64,000 nt of DNA. Origin: Chrysemys picta bellii. Its lineage: Eukaryota; Chordata; Testudines; Emydidae. Below are positions 25,301-40,300 of this stretch, one piece after another (position 1 is the first letter of the stretch; every line of letters starts with the position of its first letter). Below the pieces are notes generated by a model, which was not told the DNA's origin, did no database searches, and saw nothing but the letters and a program-made list of their open reading frames with translations. The stretch covers positions 16,922,836 through 16,986,835 of the forward strand of contig NC_088805.1 in the NCBI RefSeq assembly GCF_011386835.1, given 5' to 3'. The position numbers were made by a program, and so were the translations under genes.

Positions 25301-28300
25301 TGAAGCAATGGCTTTCAATGCACATATATATACACACACACGTTATGATGATCATCAGGAATCACAGTTATTGTTAAGGTTGTAATAAAAACCTTTTTTG
25401 CAGCCTCTTCCTACCCCAAGCTTTCCAAGACATTTACCTGGCAAGGGTGGGAGGAAGGGCATTTTTCATCTGGCGCTGATCTAAACATGCAAGGAATTTT
25501 AAGAGTAGTTCTCCTCTCTTCTCCACAGAACAGAGAAATGAGTACAAGATGGGGAGTGATTTATATTCCCAGTTCTACTGCTGTTTGTCCATAATTCTTT
25601 GCATTTATGTAGCACATTAGAAACATTAGATAGGGTTCACAACACCCCCTCAGGAGTAAATATTGTTACACCCATTTTACTGGATGGAAAGACAGACTCA
25701 GAAAGGTTAAATGACTTTTGCCCAACATCATACAGAACATCAGTATCAGAATCATGATGAGAACTTAGGTCTCCTGGCCCCCAGCCCTATGCCATGATAA
25801 TAGATCACAGTGACTCTCAGACAAGTCACCACCTTGCTGTCCCTCCTGCTTCCCAAACTGTGAATTGGGATACTACTGTTTACCTCCCTCCCTCACTCAC
25901 AAGGGTACCCAACCAATGTCCCATCTGACTTTGGGAAGTGGGCAGAAAAGACACTGTACCTCACATACATTCTTGTGGACCAGTTTGCCATGCAACTGAG
26001 TCTTGGCAAACATACCCATTAGAGACACAGGAACTGCCCTAATGGATTAGGCCCAAGGTTTTGCTAGTCCAGTGTCCTGTCTCTCACAATGGCCAGAACC
26101 AGATGCTTCAGAGGAATGTTTAAGAATGCCACAGTATGCAGATGTGGGGTAATCTGCCCCCCATAGTATATTTCATCCTGGTTTCTAGTAGTTAGAGATT
26201 GGCTCCAAGCCTGAAACATGAGGTTTAATAGCCTTTTCAATTTTTTTGTTATTAATCTGAAAACTCTGGATACTTATGATATCAATATAAATGTTGAATC
26301 CCTTTTTGAATCTTGCCAAGTTCTTGGCCTCAACAAAATCCTGTGACAATGAGTTCCACAGGCTAATTACATGTTGTGTGTTTACTGGTTTTGAATTTGC
26401 ATTCTTTAATTTTCATTGCTTGTCCCTTGCTCTTTAGTTAGGAGACAGGCAGAACGAAAGTTCCTGATCTACCTTCTTTAGACCATTTGTTATTTTATAT
26501 ACTTTTATCGTATACCACTTATGCATCTCCTTTCTAAGACAAACATCCCATTCTTTTCAATCTCTCTTTATATGAGAGTTTTTCCAAGCCCAAGATCATT
26601 CTTGTTACTTTCCTCCGATCCCCAGTTAGGCAATATCCTTTTTTGAGATAGTGTGACCAGTACTGCACACACTATTCCAAATGAGGCCACAGCATTGATT
26701 TATATAATTGCATTATAATATTCTCTGTGTAATTGCATTATAGCATTCTCCATGTTATTCACAAGCCCATTCCTTAGGTACCCTAACATCTTGTTTGCTT
26801 TTTTGACCACAGCGTCACATTAAACAGGTCTTCAATGACTATGACGGCACCCAGCTCCATTTCTTGAGTTGATACAGATAATTTAGAACCCTGTGTATGG
26901 TGTCAGAGTAGTTTAATTATTTTCCTCCAATGTGCATTACACTTTGTATTTACTGACATTGAATTTCATTTACCATGATGTTGTCCATAAACTTAGCTTG
27001 TTTAGATCTCTCTGATGTTCCTCACAATCCTGTCTGGTCCTAAGTATCTGAAAATAACTGTCTCACCTGCAAATTTGTCTACCTCATTACTCACCCCCTT
27101 TCCAGATAATTAATAAACATGTTAAACCAATGATTCTCAACCAGAGATAAATGTACCGTTGGGAGTATGCAGAGGTCTTCCAGGGGATACATCAGCTCAT
27201 CTAGATATCTGCCTAGTTTTAAACTGGCTATATAAAAAGCACTAGCAAAGTCAGGACAAACTAAAATTTCATATAATGACTTGTTTATACTGCTCTGTAT
27301 ACTATACACTGAAATGTAAGTACAATATTTATGTTCCAATTGATTTATTTCATAATTACATGGTAGAAATGAGAGAGTGAGCAACTGATAAATACTAGTG
27401 TGCTGTGACACTTTTGTATTTTTATGTCTGATTTTGTAAGCAAGTAATTTTTAAAGCGAGGTGAAACTTGGGGCACACAAGACAAATCAGAAAGGGGTAC
27501 ACTAGTCTGGAAAGGTTCAGAGCCCCTGTGCTAAACAACACAGGACCTAGTATGAAACCTTGAGGCACCCACTTCAAACCTTTTTGCTATGGATTACAAT
27601 TGACCATTTAATCCTAATCTTTGTTTTCTGTCTCCTAGCCAGATTTTGATCCCTCACAATACTTTGCCTCTCACTCCATGACTAGAGTTAGCTTCTTTAG
27701 TAGCTTCTTGCATGAAGGAACTTGTCAAAGGCTTATCAGCACTCTAAATAAATTATATCCACTGATTTTCCTTTATCCACTACTTTATTGACACATGCAA
27801 AGAATTTTAAGATTAGTGAGATACAATATTCCTTTGCAGAAACCGTGCTGGTTAGACCCCATCATATAATGATCTTCCAGGTGGTTTTTTATTCTATTTT
27901 TATTTTAATTATTGTTTAAAGCAATTTTCCAGCTACAGATGTAAGGATTAGGTCTACAATTCCTCTGATCACTTCATGAGCCTTTTTTAAAATACAGGTA
28001 CAAAATTTGCTACCTTCCAATCCCCCAGAATAGTGGCTTTTTTTCTTTTTTTTTTAAGCAAAAGGACAGTTTTAGGGGAGGAAATATGGGACAGGAAAAA
28101 TTTTTTTGTATTTATTGTAAATGGGGTGACTACATAGCTCGCTGGCAAGACACTGACCTTCTACATGATTTGTTAAGGGGTGTGTGTGTGCATGTGTTAT
28201 AACATGCACAGACTCACATCACCAAACTGAAAGGTTTTCCTTTTCTAGATTCTGATCATGTGGCAGACAAATACTTGAAAAGAAAATTTATCACCTGTAC

Positions 28301-31300
28301 AAGGTTCTCAGCACAAAACTGAAATATGTCTGCAGCTATTGGGATCTATTTTCTATGTAATGTAATTTAGGTTGAGATGGAACTCCCTGTTAGAGGCAGG
28401 CTAGATTTTATTGTCTTCCATGAAGACCTCGTATACAATGATTTTATCTTGAAACAAAAGTTTTAACTAAGGAAGATCTGAAGAGTTTTCTTGGTCCCAT
28501 ATGCTTGAGGCTGAAAACATAAATATGAGTATCCATGGATAATGTTACCTCAGAAAATCTCTTTCTTACTAGTAGCTCTTTTTCATTGCCTCATTCTATA
28601 GAGATCTGAGTTAATCTCCAGAATCCCAGCACTGATGCATCCATACCTCAGAGAATCATATTGTTTTAATACTGTCTGCTTGTGTGCCCTCTCCTGCTCT
28701 GTACCATCACTTACCTGTCTATGGCCGTCTGATTTGTATTTATTACAGCAGAAGTCCCTGAGGTGGCTTTGGATCGTTCTGTGAATCTCGAGTCAAATGC
28801 TTTCATAGGTTCAATCTTAGACGGAGTTGTTAGCACAGACGAAGATGATACAGGGGGAGCAGCTGAAGCAGAGGTAGCATTTACACTATTAAAGGAGGAA
28901 AGAGGAAAACAAAGATTGAAAATATATTTGGAGTCGAATACTACTCAAAAATAAATCAGCATTTATCAAAACCTTCTACATCAACTAGAAGTTTCATTAA
29001 ATTGGCCACTCTTGGACGTGTGTGAATTAAAATACACCATATCCTTTCATGTGTCAATATCCTCTACTCTCAAAAATTATTTATAATAGATCTGAGAGTT
29101 GAAATCTTAATGCTGCTGCATAAAGTCTTTTCATCTAGCTATAGCCAACTGATTCATTCTTTAGAATTCTCATTCCTTGATTAAAAATACATATTATCTG
29201 TAGGCATTTAGTGTCCAAGTACAATAAATTAGTGATTATGTATATGCAGTGGAGCAGCATGAAATGATCTGTAGGTCTCCGCTGCAAATTTCTTTTGCTG
29301 CAGCAGGCTGAAAATGTTACACACAAGCCTAGCTGTTGCCTACACTACAGTTCAAACCACATAACCTGATTCTTGCAAAAACTCTTTGAACCACACAACA
29401 GGACCTTACATCACAAAATATTCTAAATAAGGTTTGCTCACTTTTAAAATACTCAATTTAGACTGAATAAAGAGGTTTTAAGGGGGCTTCAATCTTGTAC
29501 TAATAGCAGCTCAGTGTTTGTAAGGATGATGTAGTGGTTACTCCAATGGATAACAATCAAAATACATCTTACTGCACTGGAGAAGAGCATTTCCAGTGCA
29601 TGCCTAGGGATTTGTTCAGCCCTGGGAGGCTTAATTAAGTAAACCGCAGTGTTTTAAAGCTACTAGTTATATCCCAACTCAAAGCTCAATCTGACAATGG
29701 ATGCATTTCCTCAAGGAAAACAGACGTGTTCATGCTAGTTGACTTCTTAGTAAGTGCCGCATAGTGGTGCACATTGGATGTTAACAAGGATAAACTGACT
29801 TCACAAAAAACATTGATTTGGTATAATTAGTTCCCACCACTATTAAAAGAGTAATTGAATATTAATAAAATCCTGAAGTATGCAAGACAATATTAGATTC
29901 TCAATTAATATTTTCTAGCAGGGAAACCACTTTAGCACCTGCTCATTTAGAGAATTATGAAGGCCAAGGCGTCTATGTTAAAAGAAATTAAACCTCTTGC
30001 AAACACTGACCCATCTTTATTGATTATGTCATCTGTTGGTTTTATACTGGCTGCCAGTGGTTCTAGAGAAGGCTTGGAAGTGCCGAGGGAATTGATTGCA
30101 TTGGAATCTAATGACATCAGTTGCTGATTACTTTGAGACGACATCATTGAGCCAGCCAGAGATCCAGATATCGGGATACTATTGAAGAAGGCGGTTGAAA
30201 AATCCCTATACCAAAAAAGATTAAAAGCAAGTACATATGATTTTTTTAAAATTGGTATTTTTAGAAGTATTTTAATTTAACTTTAATATCACTTGTGTGT
30301 GTATAACAGACACACTTAAAAACCCCTCAATTTTTTCCACATCTTTTTCTCTCATCTCTACTGCAATGTAGGCCAATGTGGTGCTTTGCGGTTTATCTCT
30401 GCTAATTAATGAGGCAGAAGGGATGCGCATTGCTTCAGGGTGATATTTGTTTGTGTACAGCTGAAGAACAAAAAAAGGGAGCTCTCCCATTTTTGGTGAA
30501 AACATGTTTTAAGTTAGAGAGTTTTTTATAGAGTTAGTTGACAGATGCAAAACATTAGCTTAGTCCTGTTGAAGTTAACAGTACAAGCTGACCTTTTGAT
30601 GGTAGAAAACCTGTCTCTTAACACTAAGCATTCCAGACTGGCTCTTAGATCTTACTATTAAGAGAACACTGGGATAAATGCAGATTTTCACAACTGTATG
30701 CAGGATATTTCCAGCAAAAGCCAGCTACCGAGTTTAAATCATGACTGGCATGATTACACAGGATGTAGACACATGCTTTAGAAATTGCTTTGGACGACAG
30801 AAGTATAACAACAAGCTCCTTGGAAAAGGGAGTTTATTTTTCACTCATGGCTCTGATCTTGGGATCTTTTTTCCATGAACTTCCCTCTTCCAAAAACAAT
30901 AGCTAAAGCTGCTCATTCTGAGGATACGAATCCAGATAATCTAAAACACTGAAGGATTCAATACACAGTATATTCCTAGAAGAGGAAAAAAAACATTTTT
31001 TGGCTGAGACAGGAAACCAAGGATGGAACCACTCAGTCATTCAAGATCCCATAGCACTTGGAATGTGCTGGAACAAGTGTTCGCAATCACATACCAGCCA
31101 AATTCCAAGTGGGATTATTACATTCTTCTCACCTAAATGTCTGTGTATTTAATTTGAAATGATTTTCACTTTTCTTTCTTTAAACTATTCTGCAGTATTA
31201 TTTTCACAGAACAGCTGCCACTTTCTACCCTAGAAGTGGCTGCATTTTAATGGCAGGTAAAGTGATCATTATAAAGCACTTTGAAATCCATTCATCTTAA

Positions 31301-34300
31301 AAGTTCTTAAATGTAAGGTATTATAATATGCAATGGGTTTAAGATGGACCTAAATTTTGTCAGTGTGAACTGGAAGAAGTAGATGAAAAGGTCAAGGGAG
31401 ATAAGAAAAGTAAATCACTTCAAACTATACCCAGTGTCCAGCTGAGCTATGCAGAGAGGTGTGATCCGCCTTCGGCCATCTGCAGTCCGTGTTTCAACTT
31501 GTTTCTTTAAAAGATTCTGTTGGAGGAAAGGGAGAAAACGTTAATATGAATGTTTTCTCCAGTTTACACAAGACTCTGGTTAGGTGCAATGAAATGAAAA
31601 ATGCTCATCAATAATTATAACCTTTATTGCAGGGAAGATTTCCCTCCCTCCCCCCCCCCCCCCCACTCCAAACTGTGTTTCTGAACCAAAGAGGCCCCAA
31701 ATATTTGCATGCTCTCTCACTCGATCTGCCTTCCTGCCAGCACAAACAAACTGGTTTTTTAGGACCGTAAACTCCATGGAGCAAGGATTGTCTTTTAATA
31801 AGAGTTTGTATAGTCCCTAACACAATGGAGCCCAGATCTGTGATTGGTGCTCTTAGGCACCACCATAATACAAACAATAAATCACAGCTAAATACAAGGT
31901 AGAACACTTTTCACAAAACCATCACTTCATCTCTGACCTCTCAGTCCTCAACCTCAAAGAAAACCAGCACAACACCTTCAAAAGATGAGCCTGGGAGTTT
32001 ACATTCATAACTTCGTTAGACACTACAAAATCATGGACTTAATAAAGACACTGGATTTATGGCTCATTACAACAATCTATAAATCACTAACCCTCCTTTG
32101 TCCTAGGACTGCAGAGGTCCTAGGACAAAGGTCATAACTGCCCATTTCACTGTGAATAGTCTCTTACACCATATTAACTCCATATGCTAAACAATCTGCT
32201 CCACCTTGTATTTAGCTGTGACACTCTGAGTACCTTTCCCAGACCTGAAGAAGAGCTCTGTGTAAGCTCAAAAGCTTGTCTCTCTCACCAACAGAAGTTG
32301 GTCCACTAAAATATATTACCTCACACACCATCTCTCTCTAATTAGATAATTATCAAATTTGTACTGGATACTATAAAATCACCATTCAAAAGGCCTACCT
32401 TTCTAATGTCCTCCAAACTCTCACCATTAACCATGCTTGCCACTTTGGGAGCTGCCGTTGCAGTCCCTGCTGCTTCCCGTATTGCTGCATTCTTCTGCTC
32501 CATCCGCTGCTGTTGCTGTCTCTGTTGATACTTCAGCATCTCTGGATTCTCAATAATGGTAGTGGACAACTGAGCCTCAGTCATTATCGCTAAGCTTTTA
32601 CCATAGGTGGACTGATGAATGTTGCTCTATGGGTGTTAAAAATGTAAAAACAAAACCTGATTACAACTGCTACCAATACATCAGTGATTGTGCTATATAG
32701 ACATTACACATCTATTAGTATCAATATAGAAGTGCCTTCAGTACTATTTACACATCATTCAAAGATTTTTTTTCTCTCATTATATTTTTTAGATAACATC
32801 CAACTCATTAACTAACTTAACCAGGGTGGCAAAACTTCTGTTGCTAGCAGTGATAAGGGGGAAAATCCAGCTGATAGCAAAGCACGTTAAAAAGACTTAC
32901 ATACAAGCTCATAAGAGTAATTTTAAACCATAATTTTGAAATCAGGAAGTCACTCCTCACTACTTAGGCCAGACAAATGTTTCAAATGTATAATGCAATG
33001 TAAGCAAATGGGTATTTGCCAAGACAGTTTATACTCTGGAAAGGATACTTAATACCGCAAGTTGTTTTTGAACTTGATGGCTGACTTTACAAAAAAACTC
33101 CCTGGTTTTGGAAAGCAGACAAGACCACATTTTTCTATAATATGAAAATCAGTCAACTACAAGCTTCTATGAAGAGTTTTGAGATTATTATTGTAATGAA
33201 AAAGAATGGATGATCACATTTGTCCTGAGCGCTCATAGTACCTTCTCCTCCTCACTAAGTGGATCTCCAAGTTCATCCTGGGAAAAGTCCAAAAAAGCCA
33301 CTGATCCGTCCATGGAACACACCAAGATCCCAAGTCCATTTAAGGTCCTGAAAGACAGTAAAGATCTTTGTTTTGAAACCACCAGTTTTAAAAAGTTTTC
33401 TTTGCTGCATTTATGCAATCCACAGATGTTTTATGGTAAAAAATAAATGGTTAGCATAGGATTTATTACACCAGCAACTACTGAAGTGATCAAAGAAGTG
33501 GGCAACATGGGATAGTCAAGGGACTATGTTTGATAACCAGTGACTACATACATGCATGTGCTTTTGAACACGGTGCTCACCCACATTAATGACCAGGACT
33601 GTGAAAAACCAAGACTAGGGATAAAACTGGAAGAATTTAAAATGTTAAATACTAAAGGTGAACCACAAAGCAAGAATACTTTCTGAAGCAAATGAATTTG
33701 TATGTGCTAAATATGCCCACTAATTGGGCTAAGGGCAGCATTCAGCACATAAGCAACTAAAAAGCTTCCCTTTTCAGGCACTGAGAATCACAGTAATATG
33801 GTAATGTGTAGGATTCAATTGAGAATGGGGGCCACTATGTAAGGCAAACAGAGTGGTAGACAGTCACTGCCCCAAAGAGTTTACAATCTACATAGAAAAG
33901 ACATACAGAGAGTGTGGAGGAGAAGATATACAAGCTGAATGATGACCAGCCATTTCTGCTCCATTGCGATTCCATCCCTCTGTGGTATCAGCAATAACAG
34001 AAGCCAGATGGAGCCTGGAATCAACCCAATAGTCTCTGATTTAGTCTTTAGTTTAGATTTTTGTTTTTTGCTTTAGTATACTGCACACAGAGGCCTGGCT
34101 ACTCTGGTTCACAGCATATGCACCATACCAGCATTTTTCTGGGGGGCTCAACAGTCTCTGTAACATACGTTTTTTAAAAAAAAAGCCCTTGTGCCCCTTA
34201 TAAGGCAATAACCTTCCAAATGTGGTCCACTATTCAGAGACTTGGGGCATTGTTTTTTGCTAGAAGAGGCCTTGACCACTGATCCAGTAGCTCCTAAATG

Positions 34301-37300
34301 CAGTTTTCCCCCTAACAGGTAACAGAAACTAACAGATGATGTGTCACAGATGAAATTAAGACAGCAGAGCATTGATGGCAGAAGTCCTGCTGAGTCAGCC
34401 CAATTGCAAACAATTTTTTAAAACCATGTATCATGGCTGCATGAGAGACAAAGAAAGGTTTCTTTGTCTTTACCATAGGATCTGCAGTGCCACATCCAGT
34501 CAAATTGTCCCAGATAGCAGGTAACTTAGATAACCCAAACTCCCAACTGGAAAGTGAGTCAAGTTTCTCCTAGTAAGTTTTCTGCTTGCTGGACAGATAA
34601 AAAATTCTTGGATTCAGATGTAAACATTGGGATAGTGTAGATATCCACTGATGATGGAGATAGTCAGTGCCTCTGTCTGAGAGTACAATGCCAGAGGAAC
34701 ATCAAGAAGCACCAGTAAAACCATATTCAAGGATCCATCACTGGACATTGACAATGTCACTTTTTGTTCTGTGTTTGTACAGCACCTAGCAAACTGGGGC
34801 TCCTAGGTGCTTCCACAATAAAATAATAAATAATATAGACCAGTGTCTTATCTCCCTTTTTGAAAAAGATTTTTGAAAATGTAATGGTGCTCAGATATAA
34901 GAGTGATAGGTACAAATTTACAACTCTAAAATAGAGAAAGCTCAAACTGTTCTAGCAGTATGTATAGTTCAGATTTCCCTCTTCCAAGTCAGTCTGATTT
35001 TAGACCCGGCTACAAGACTGAAACTGCACTTCTGGGAATTGTTCCATATTACTAAGATTTTAGCCAAACAAATTTGATTTCCTAAACAGGATATAAAACA
35101 ACAAGCTTTCTGCTGATCACTTACTGTCTCTCTCAAATATCCCACAAGAACATTTACCCAAACAGTCAAAAATGTTAACTGGATATTGCTTCTAAAACTT
35201 TATAACACTGAAAAAGTTGTCACTTGCAGGTGAGGCAGTCTTTTCTTTGCATAGGTAACGAAATTACACAACGCTGCTATACTACAGCAGCAAGAACAGC
35301 AAGGCGCTCCTTTACGCAATTATACTACTAAGCGCACAAGCCTTAACTCATTAATGTAAGTAAAATACGTTTAAGTCTTTTGATGGAAATCTCTATATGA
35401 AATATTATTGAATTTACAGTAAGATCCATGGAGAAGGCATACAGACACCTGACCAAACTGTACATATTCTGCTGCCTGAGTAAACAGCTTTTAGATCTAA
35501 TATAGGTATGTCGGTATGGGTACACAATTCCCAGTGGTCCTCTATACCCTCTATTATGGGAATACTTATTACCTACTTTACAGGGGTGGTGGGAAACTTA
35601 ACTAATGTTAGAGATCCTCAAATGAAAGGCTCAACAGAACTGCAAGGTATAAAAGATAATTAAAATAAAACTATTTTAAAAGAACATTAAGGTTGCAAAG
35701 TCAAGCACTCCGAAGTAACCATGATAGAATTGAAGTGGCCTGTCCAACCTTAATTCGGCACTGTTGTTCATATGCATTTTGATAGTCTTCAATTACATGT
35801 TCACATACTATTTTTCCCCACAGGACCTCCTGCCTCATTCAGTGCATAGATTGGACAGTGCTCACTCAATGAGTAACTATTCAATACTCCTTTTTATCCT
35901 CATCATTCAATGTGTGGCCCCCATGCTTACTTACTGCTTACTATTCAAACCCTGTTCTGAAGACAAAATTATTATTATTATTATTAATTTCCTCATTTTT
36001 ATGGCACTTATCACCATAGCATCTGAGTAATTCACAATCATTAGCGGATTTATCTTCAGGATACATCCCTAGGGTATTAACATTTTCAATTTTACAGATG
36101 GGGGGCATTATTATAGCACTTTATATGTTCAAAGCACAGCTCCCAGTGACTTCAGGTGCATTATATTGCATTGCATTGTATTATTATTATATTTTATAGC
36201 CTTTAGTGCTCAAAACATCTGCAAATCAGGCTCAGTGTCTCTCAATTTGGGCACCCGAAAACTGGGAAATACATACTGGCCATCTGTGAAAGTTTTAGTT
36301 TAAGTGACTTGTCCAGCATCACATAGGAACTTTGTGGCAGAGGCAGGGATAGAATCCAGTTGTCTAGGACTTTAACCATGAGACTAACCTTTCTCTCGCC
36401 TCATTCACCACACACCTTCCAACTTCTGCAATAAATGAGACAAGGATTCTAAAGACAACCACCTCATTCACTATGCAACCCTGATACATGCCCAGAGCAC
36501 CATCCATCCTGTGAAGTGAATGTGGCAAGGGGCTTGTGGAAAATATAGCAGGGGATCATGTAATTAAAGACTGCACCATAACACACAAGAAGGCTGAATT
36601 AAGGTTGTATTTGCAACTTCAATTCTGGTATCTCTTGACATTGCAACCTTAACATTCTTTTAATGTAGTTTTTAAAATGTAATTTTCTAGGTTTAAAAAA
36701 CAAAACTGAAAAAAAATCAGAAGAAATTCCATCATGTGGAAACATACTGATCCCCACATTGGTCATCAGCAGGGTTGAACCTCTAGATTCACAGCACAGT
36801 CCTTGACCACCTGAGCTAATGAAGTAGTTGATAGTAGCAGAATCTTTTATCCTCTGTTGGGGCCAGTCACTAGAGAAGGATGACATACATTTTGCCAGTG
36901 GGTTTCACAGATACTGCTGAGAGCAGGATTTCTGTATCTCAGCACTCCCAGGTTCTGAGGGGAGTGCCCTCTAATGGTTACAGATCCTGCTGCTCCTGTT
37001 CTTCACCACCCCCCCCCCAGCATGGCCCTTCAGCATATACCCCTTCTATCTCTGCCCCCAATGTTTCTATCCCCCTTTGCTATTGCCCCCTGCAGCCAGT
37101 CCCATTCCCCCCTTCTCCTATAACCACAGCCTGCTGCCTCCAGTCTATCCCTGCACCCGTCTGTTCCTCACCCCTTTGTTTTAGAGTCAGGCTACTTCTT
37201 CCTTTTCCGTCATGCTGCCTGGGCATCAGCAGGGGGAGACAAAGATGACTGAGGATAGCTAGTAGCCACCAGGGAGGGAGCCAGAGGCAGGAAGAGAATT

Positions 37301-40300
37301 TGTTATGGAGAGAAGAGAGCTAGGGCTGGGGCGGTGAGGGGGGGAAAGGTGTTGAAGAAGTTGGAGAAGAGAGAGGGGATGTGGGCTGGATGCAGTGGTA
37401 GCCTAGGGACTTGTGATGCTGTCCAGCGGTGGAGGGAGCCTGAGTGAAGGAACCTGGGACAGCCTCTTCCATTCTGCCCCTACCCCTTTTCCTCACCCCT
37501 TCAGCTCCCCCCACCACCACAGACCTCTTACTGCCTGGCACAGTGAGGGCTGGGGCCGCTTGTGGCTGCTGCCATCTTGGCCTCTCTCTAGTCTAACAGG
37601 GGAGAATTGCAAGCGCGTCTCCCTAGCTCAGCTGTAGCACCACAGCAGCCCACGGTGGACAGGATGGATGATGGCAGGGAGGCAGGGTTGTCAGAATACA
37701 TAATGGAGCAGCTGAATGCAGGTCATTCCCAAGACATATGTGAGAGAGAGAGTGTGTAAAAATAGGTTTTTTTTCCCCAGTGCTGTGTCACCATACAGCA
37801 AGACATGCTGCAGACAGTCCTGCTCTCTAGTGTTAGTACTACCACTGGAGTAGGGGAGGAGTCAGTGCTCATGCAATGGTCACTGCAGGCTTCTTAGAGT
37901 TGCCAACTTTCTAATTGCACAAAACCAAACACGCCTGCCCCGTGCCCTTCCCTGAGGCCCCGCCCCCACTCACCCCAGTCCCTCTCCCTCCATTGCTCAC
38001 TCTCCCCCAACCTCACTCACTTTCACTGGGCTGGGGTAAGGGGTTGGGGTGCGGGAGGGGGTGAGGGCTCTAGGGGGCTGAACGGGGCTCAGGGCTGGTG
38101 CAGAGGGTAAGGGTGCAGGAAGGGGTTCGGGCTCCAGGAGAGAGTTTGGGTGCAGGAGGGGGCTCAGGGCTAGGGCAAGGGGTTGGAGTGCGGGCTCTGG
38201 CAGGGAGTTTGGGGGCAGGAAGGGGCTCAGGGCTGGGGCAAGGGGTTGGAGTGTGGGCGCCGGCCGGCGCTTACCTCAGGCGGCTCCCGGTTGGCAGTGC
38301 AGCAGGGCTAAGGCAGGCTCCCTGCCTGTCATGGCTCCGCCCTGCTCTTGGAAGTGGCCAACATGTCCAGCCCCTAGGCAGAGGCGCGGCCAGGCAGCTC
38401 TGCAAGGTGCCTGCGCTCGTGCTGCCCCCCACAGCTCCCACTGGCTGCTGTTCCCGGCCAATGGGAGCTGCATAGCCGGCGCTCGGGGCGGGGCCAGGAC
38501 GCAGAGCCTCCCTGACCCCTGTGCCTAGGGACCACAGTGACATGTCACCAGTTCTGGGAGCTGCACGGAGCCAGGGAGCCTGCCTTAGCCCCGCTGCGCC
38601 ACTGATCAGAGCCTTCAGGGTCCGTTTTCAACCAGGCGTGCCAATCGAAAACCGGACGCCTGGCAATCGTAAGGCTTCTTGCAGCAGTACAGGGAAGTGG
38701 GACCTGGGCTGGAAGATAGCTGAAAAGCATGATGTCCCTCCCACACTTACAGGACTCTGGACAAAACCCACACTAGACTCCATGCCCTCTAGAAAAACAC
38801 AGCTGCTTGGAAGGTTGCTATGTTCTATGCTGTGATTGGTGGGATGTGTTATAGTACTTTATAATTTCATTGTTTTCTGTTTGATACTTGCCTCGTGATT
38901 TGAAACTCTCTTAACCTGACCTTTCTGCTATACTCGGCCACAAAGGAATGCATACCTTCTTACATAGCACTGCAACACCTTTGATATAACTAAATTATTT
39001 ATTCAAGAATAGAGCAGCTATGTTTAATTTTCTGAATGAGAAACTACCAAGAGGGTCAGATACATAAGCAAGTGTGGACACTTAACGAACTTCATGTTAA
39101 AGGAAAAGGGAATCACTTTTGGAGATGGGAGCCATTGTGGATTTTTCGGGAGGGGAGAAGGGGGACTGAGATGACATACCGGAGTCTTCTCGCTTGCATC
39201 AGTGTAAATTAATAACTGTATATAAGTTACATATGTGTAAAATCCATCAGGCCCAGTAAGTTTTATAAAATAGTAGCAGCTTGCTCAAAAGAGGAAATTC
39301 TAACAAGCTGAACTTATTCTACAGATGTCTTTGTACATCATAACACTGTATTATTATTATATTTTATATCCTTTACTTACAAAGACAGTATTCTTCCCCT
39401 GCTTGGAGATACACACACACACTCCAAACACATAGCAGGGAAATTATTTAAATTTGAATTTTTATGTAGTATATTTTCATCTCTTCTAGGGACACTAAGT
39501 GCCTATTTGGTACTTGGAATAACAGAGATGAGTCAAAACTAATGGAGTTAACAAAGATATTGCTGCAACTTCAAAAACTTCAGATCACATGATGTGGTGC
39601 TCAAATTATGCTCAAAATGTGAGCAGTGTTGCAATATACTAGAATAAAAACTTCCACTGAACAGATAGGAACAGAAGTAGACAATATTTTGTTTTAGCTT
39701 TTGTACAAAAGAAAAAGCCATCTTACCATGAGATGTCCATGATAGACTTGTCAAACAGCTCATGTATGACAACTAAAGGTCGTTTCAGACATGTGAGCTT
39801 AAAATGGAAAAATACAGGAGACAGAAATTTAGAAATATTATGCACAACCACATAATCCCATCCTCTTCCAGAATCTAATCTTCCCTCCTGACCACGGCTA
39901 CCACTGAAACCTGTGACCAGGAATGCTATCTGTATGCTTGATGATGTAAGATCTGGAGTGTACCTGGAGTTAGTAATTTCTCTACAGAGCACAACCCATT
40001 CCCTCAAAAGTTTGTACGACATTCAAACCCCACTTTTTGAAACAGATTGAATCTTCTGATCAATGTAGCCCTCTCTCTGTTGAATTGGTAGAGAGCTCTA
40101 CAACTGCAAAGTAATTCCAGACCCTGGAGAGAGCTTCTGTTCCAACCTTAACTGAGAAAAGGAGGTTGCTCACTGGCAACATAAGAGAAAGGCAGAAAAT
40201 AGATCAGGGTAATGTGCTCACTTTCAGACTATCAATGTGTAAGTAAGGAAAGCCAGTCAACAACAAAGGAAAACTACCAATTGTTCTAAAGAGGAGCGGC

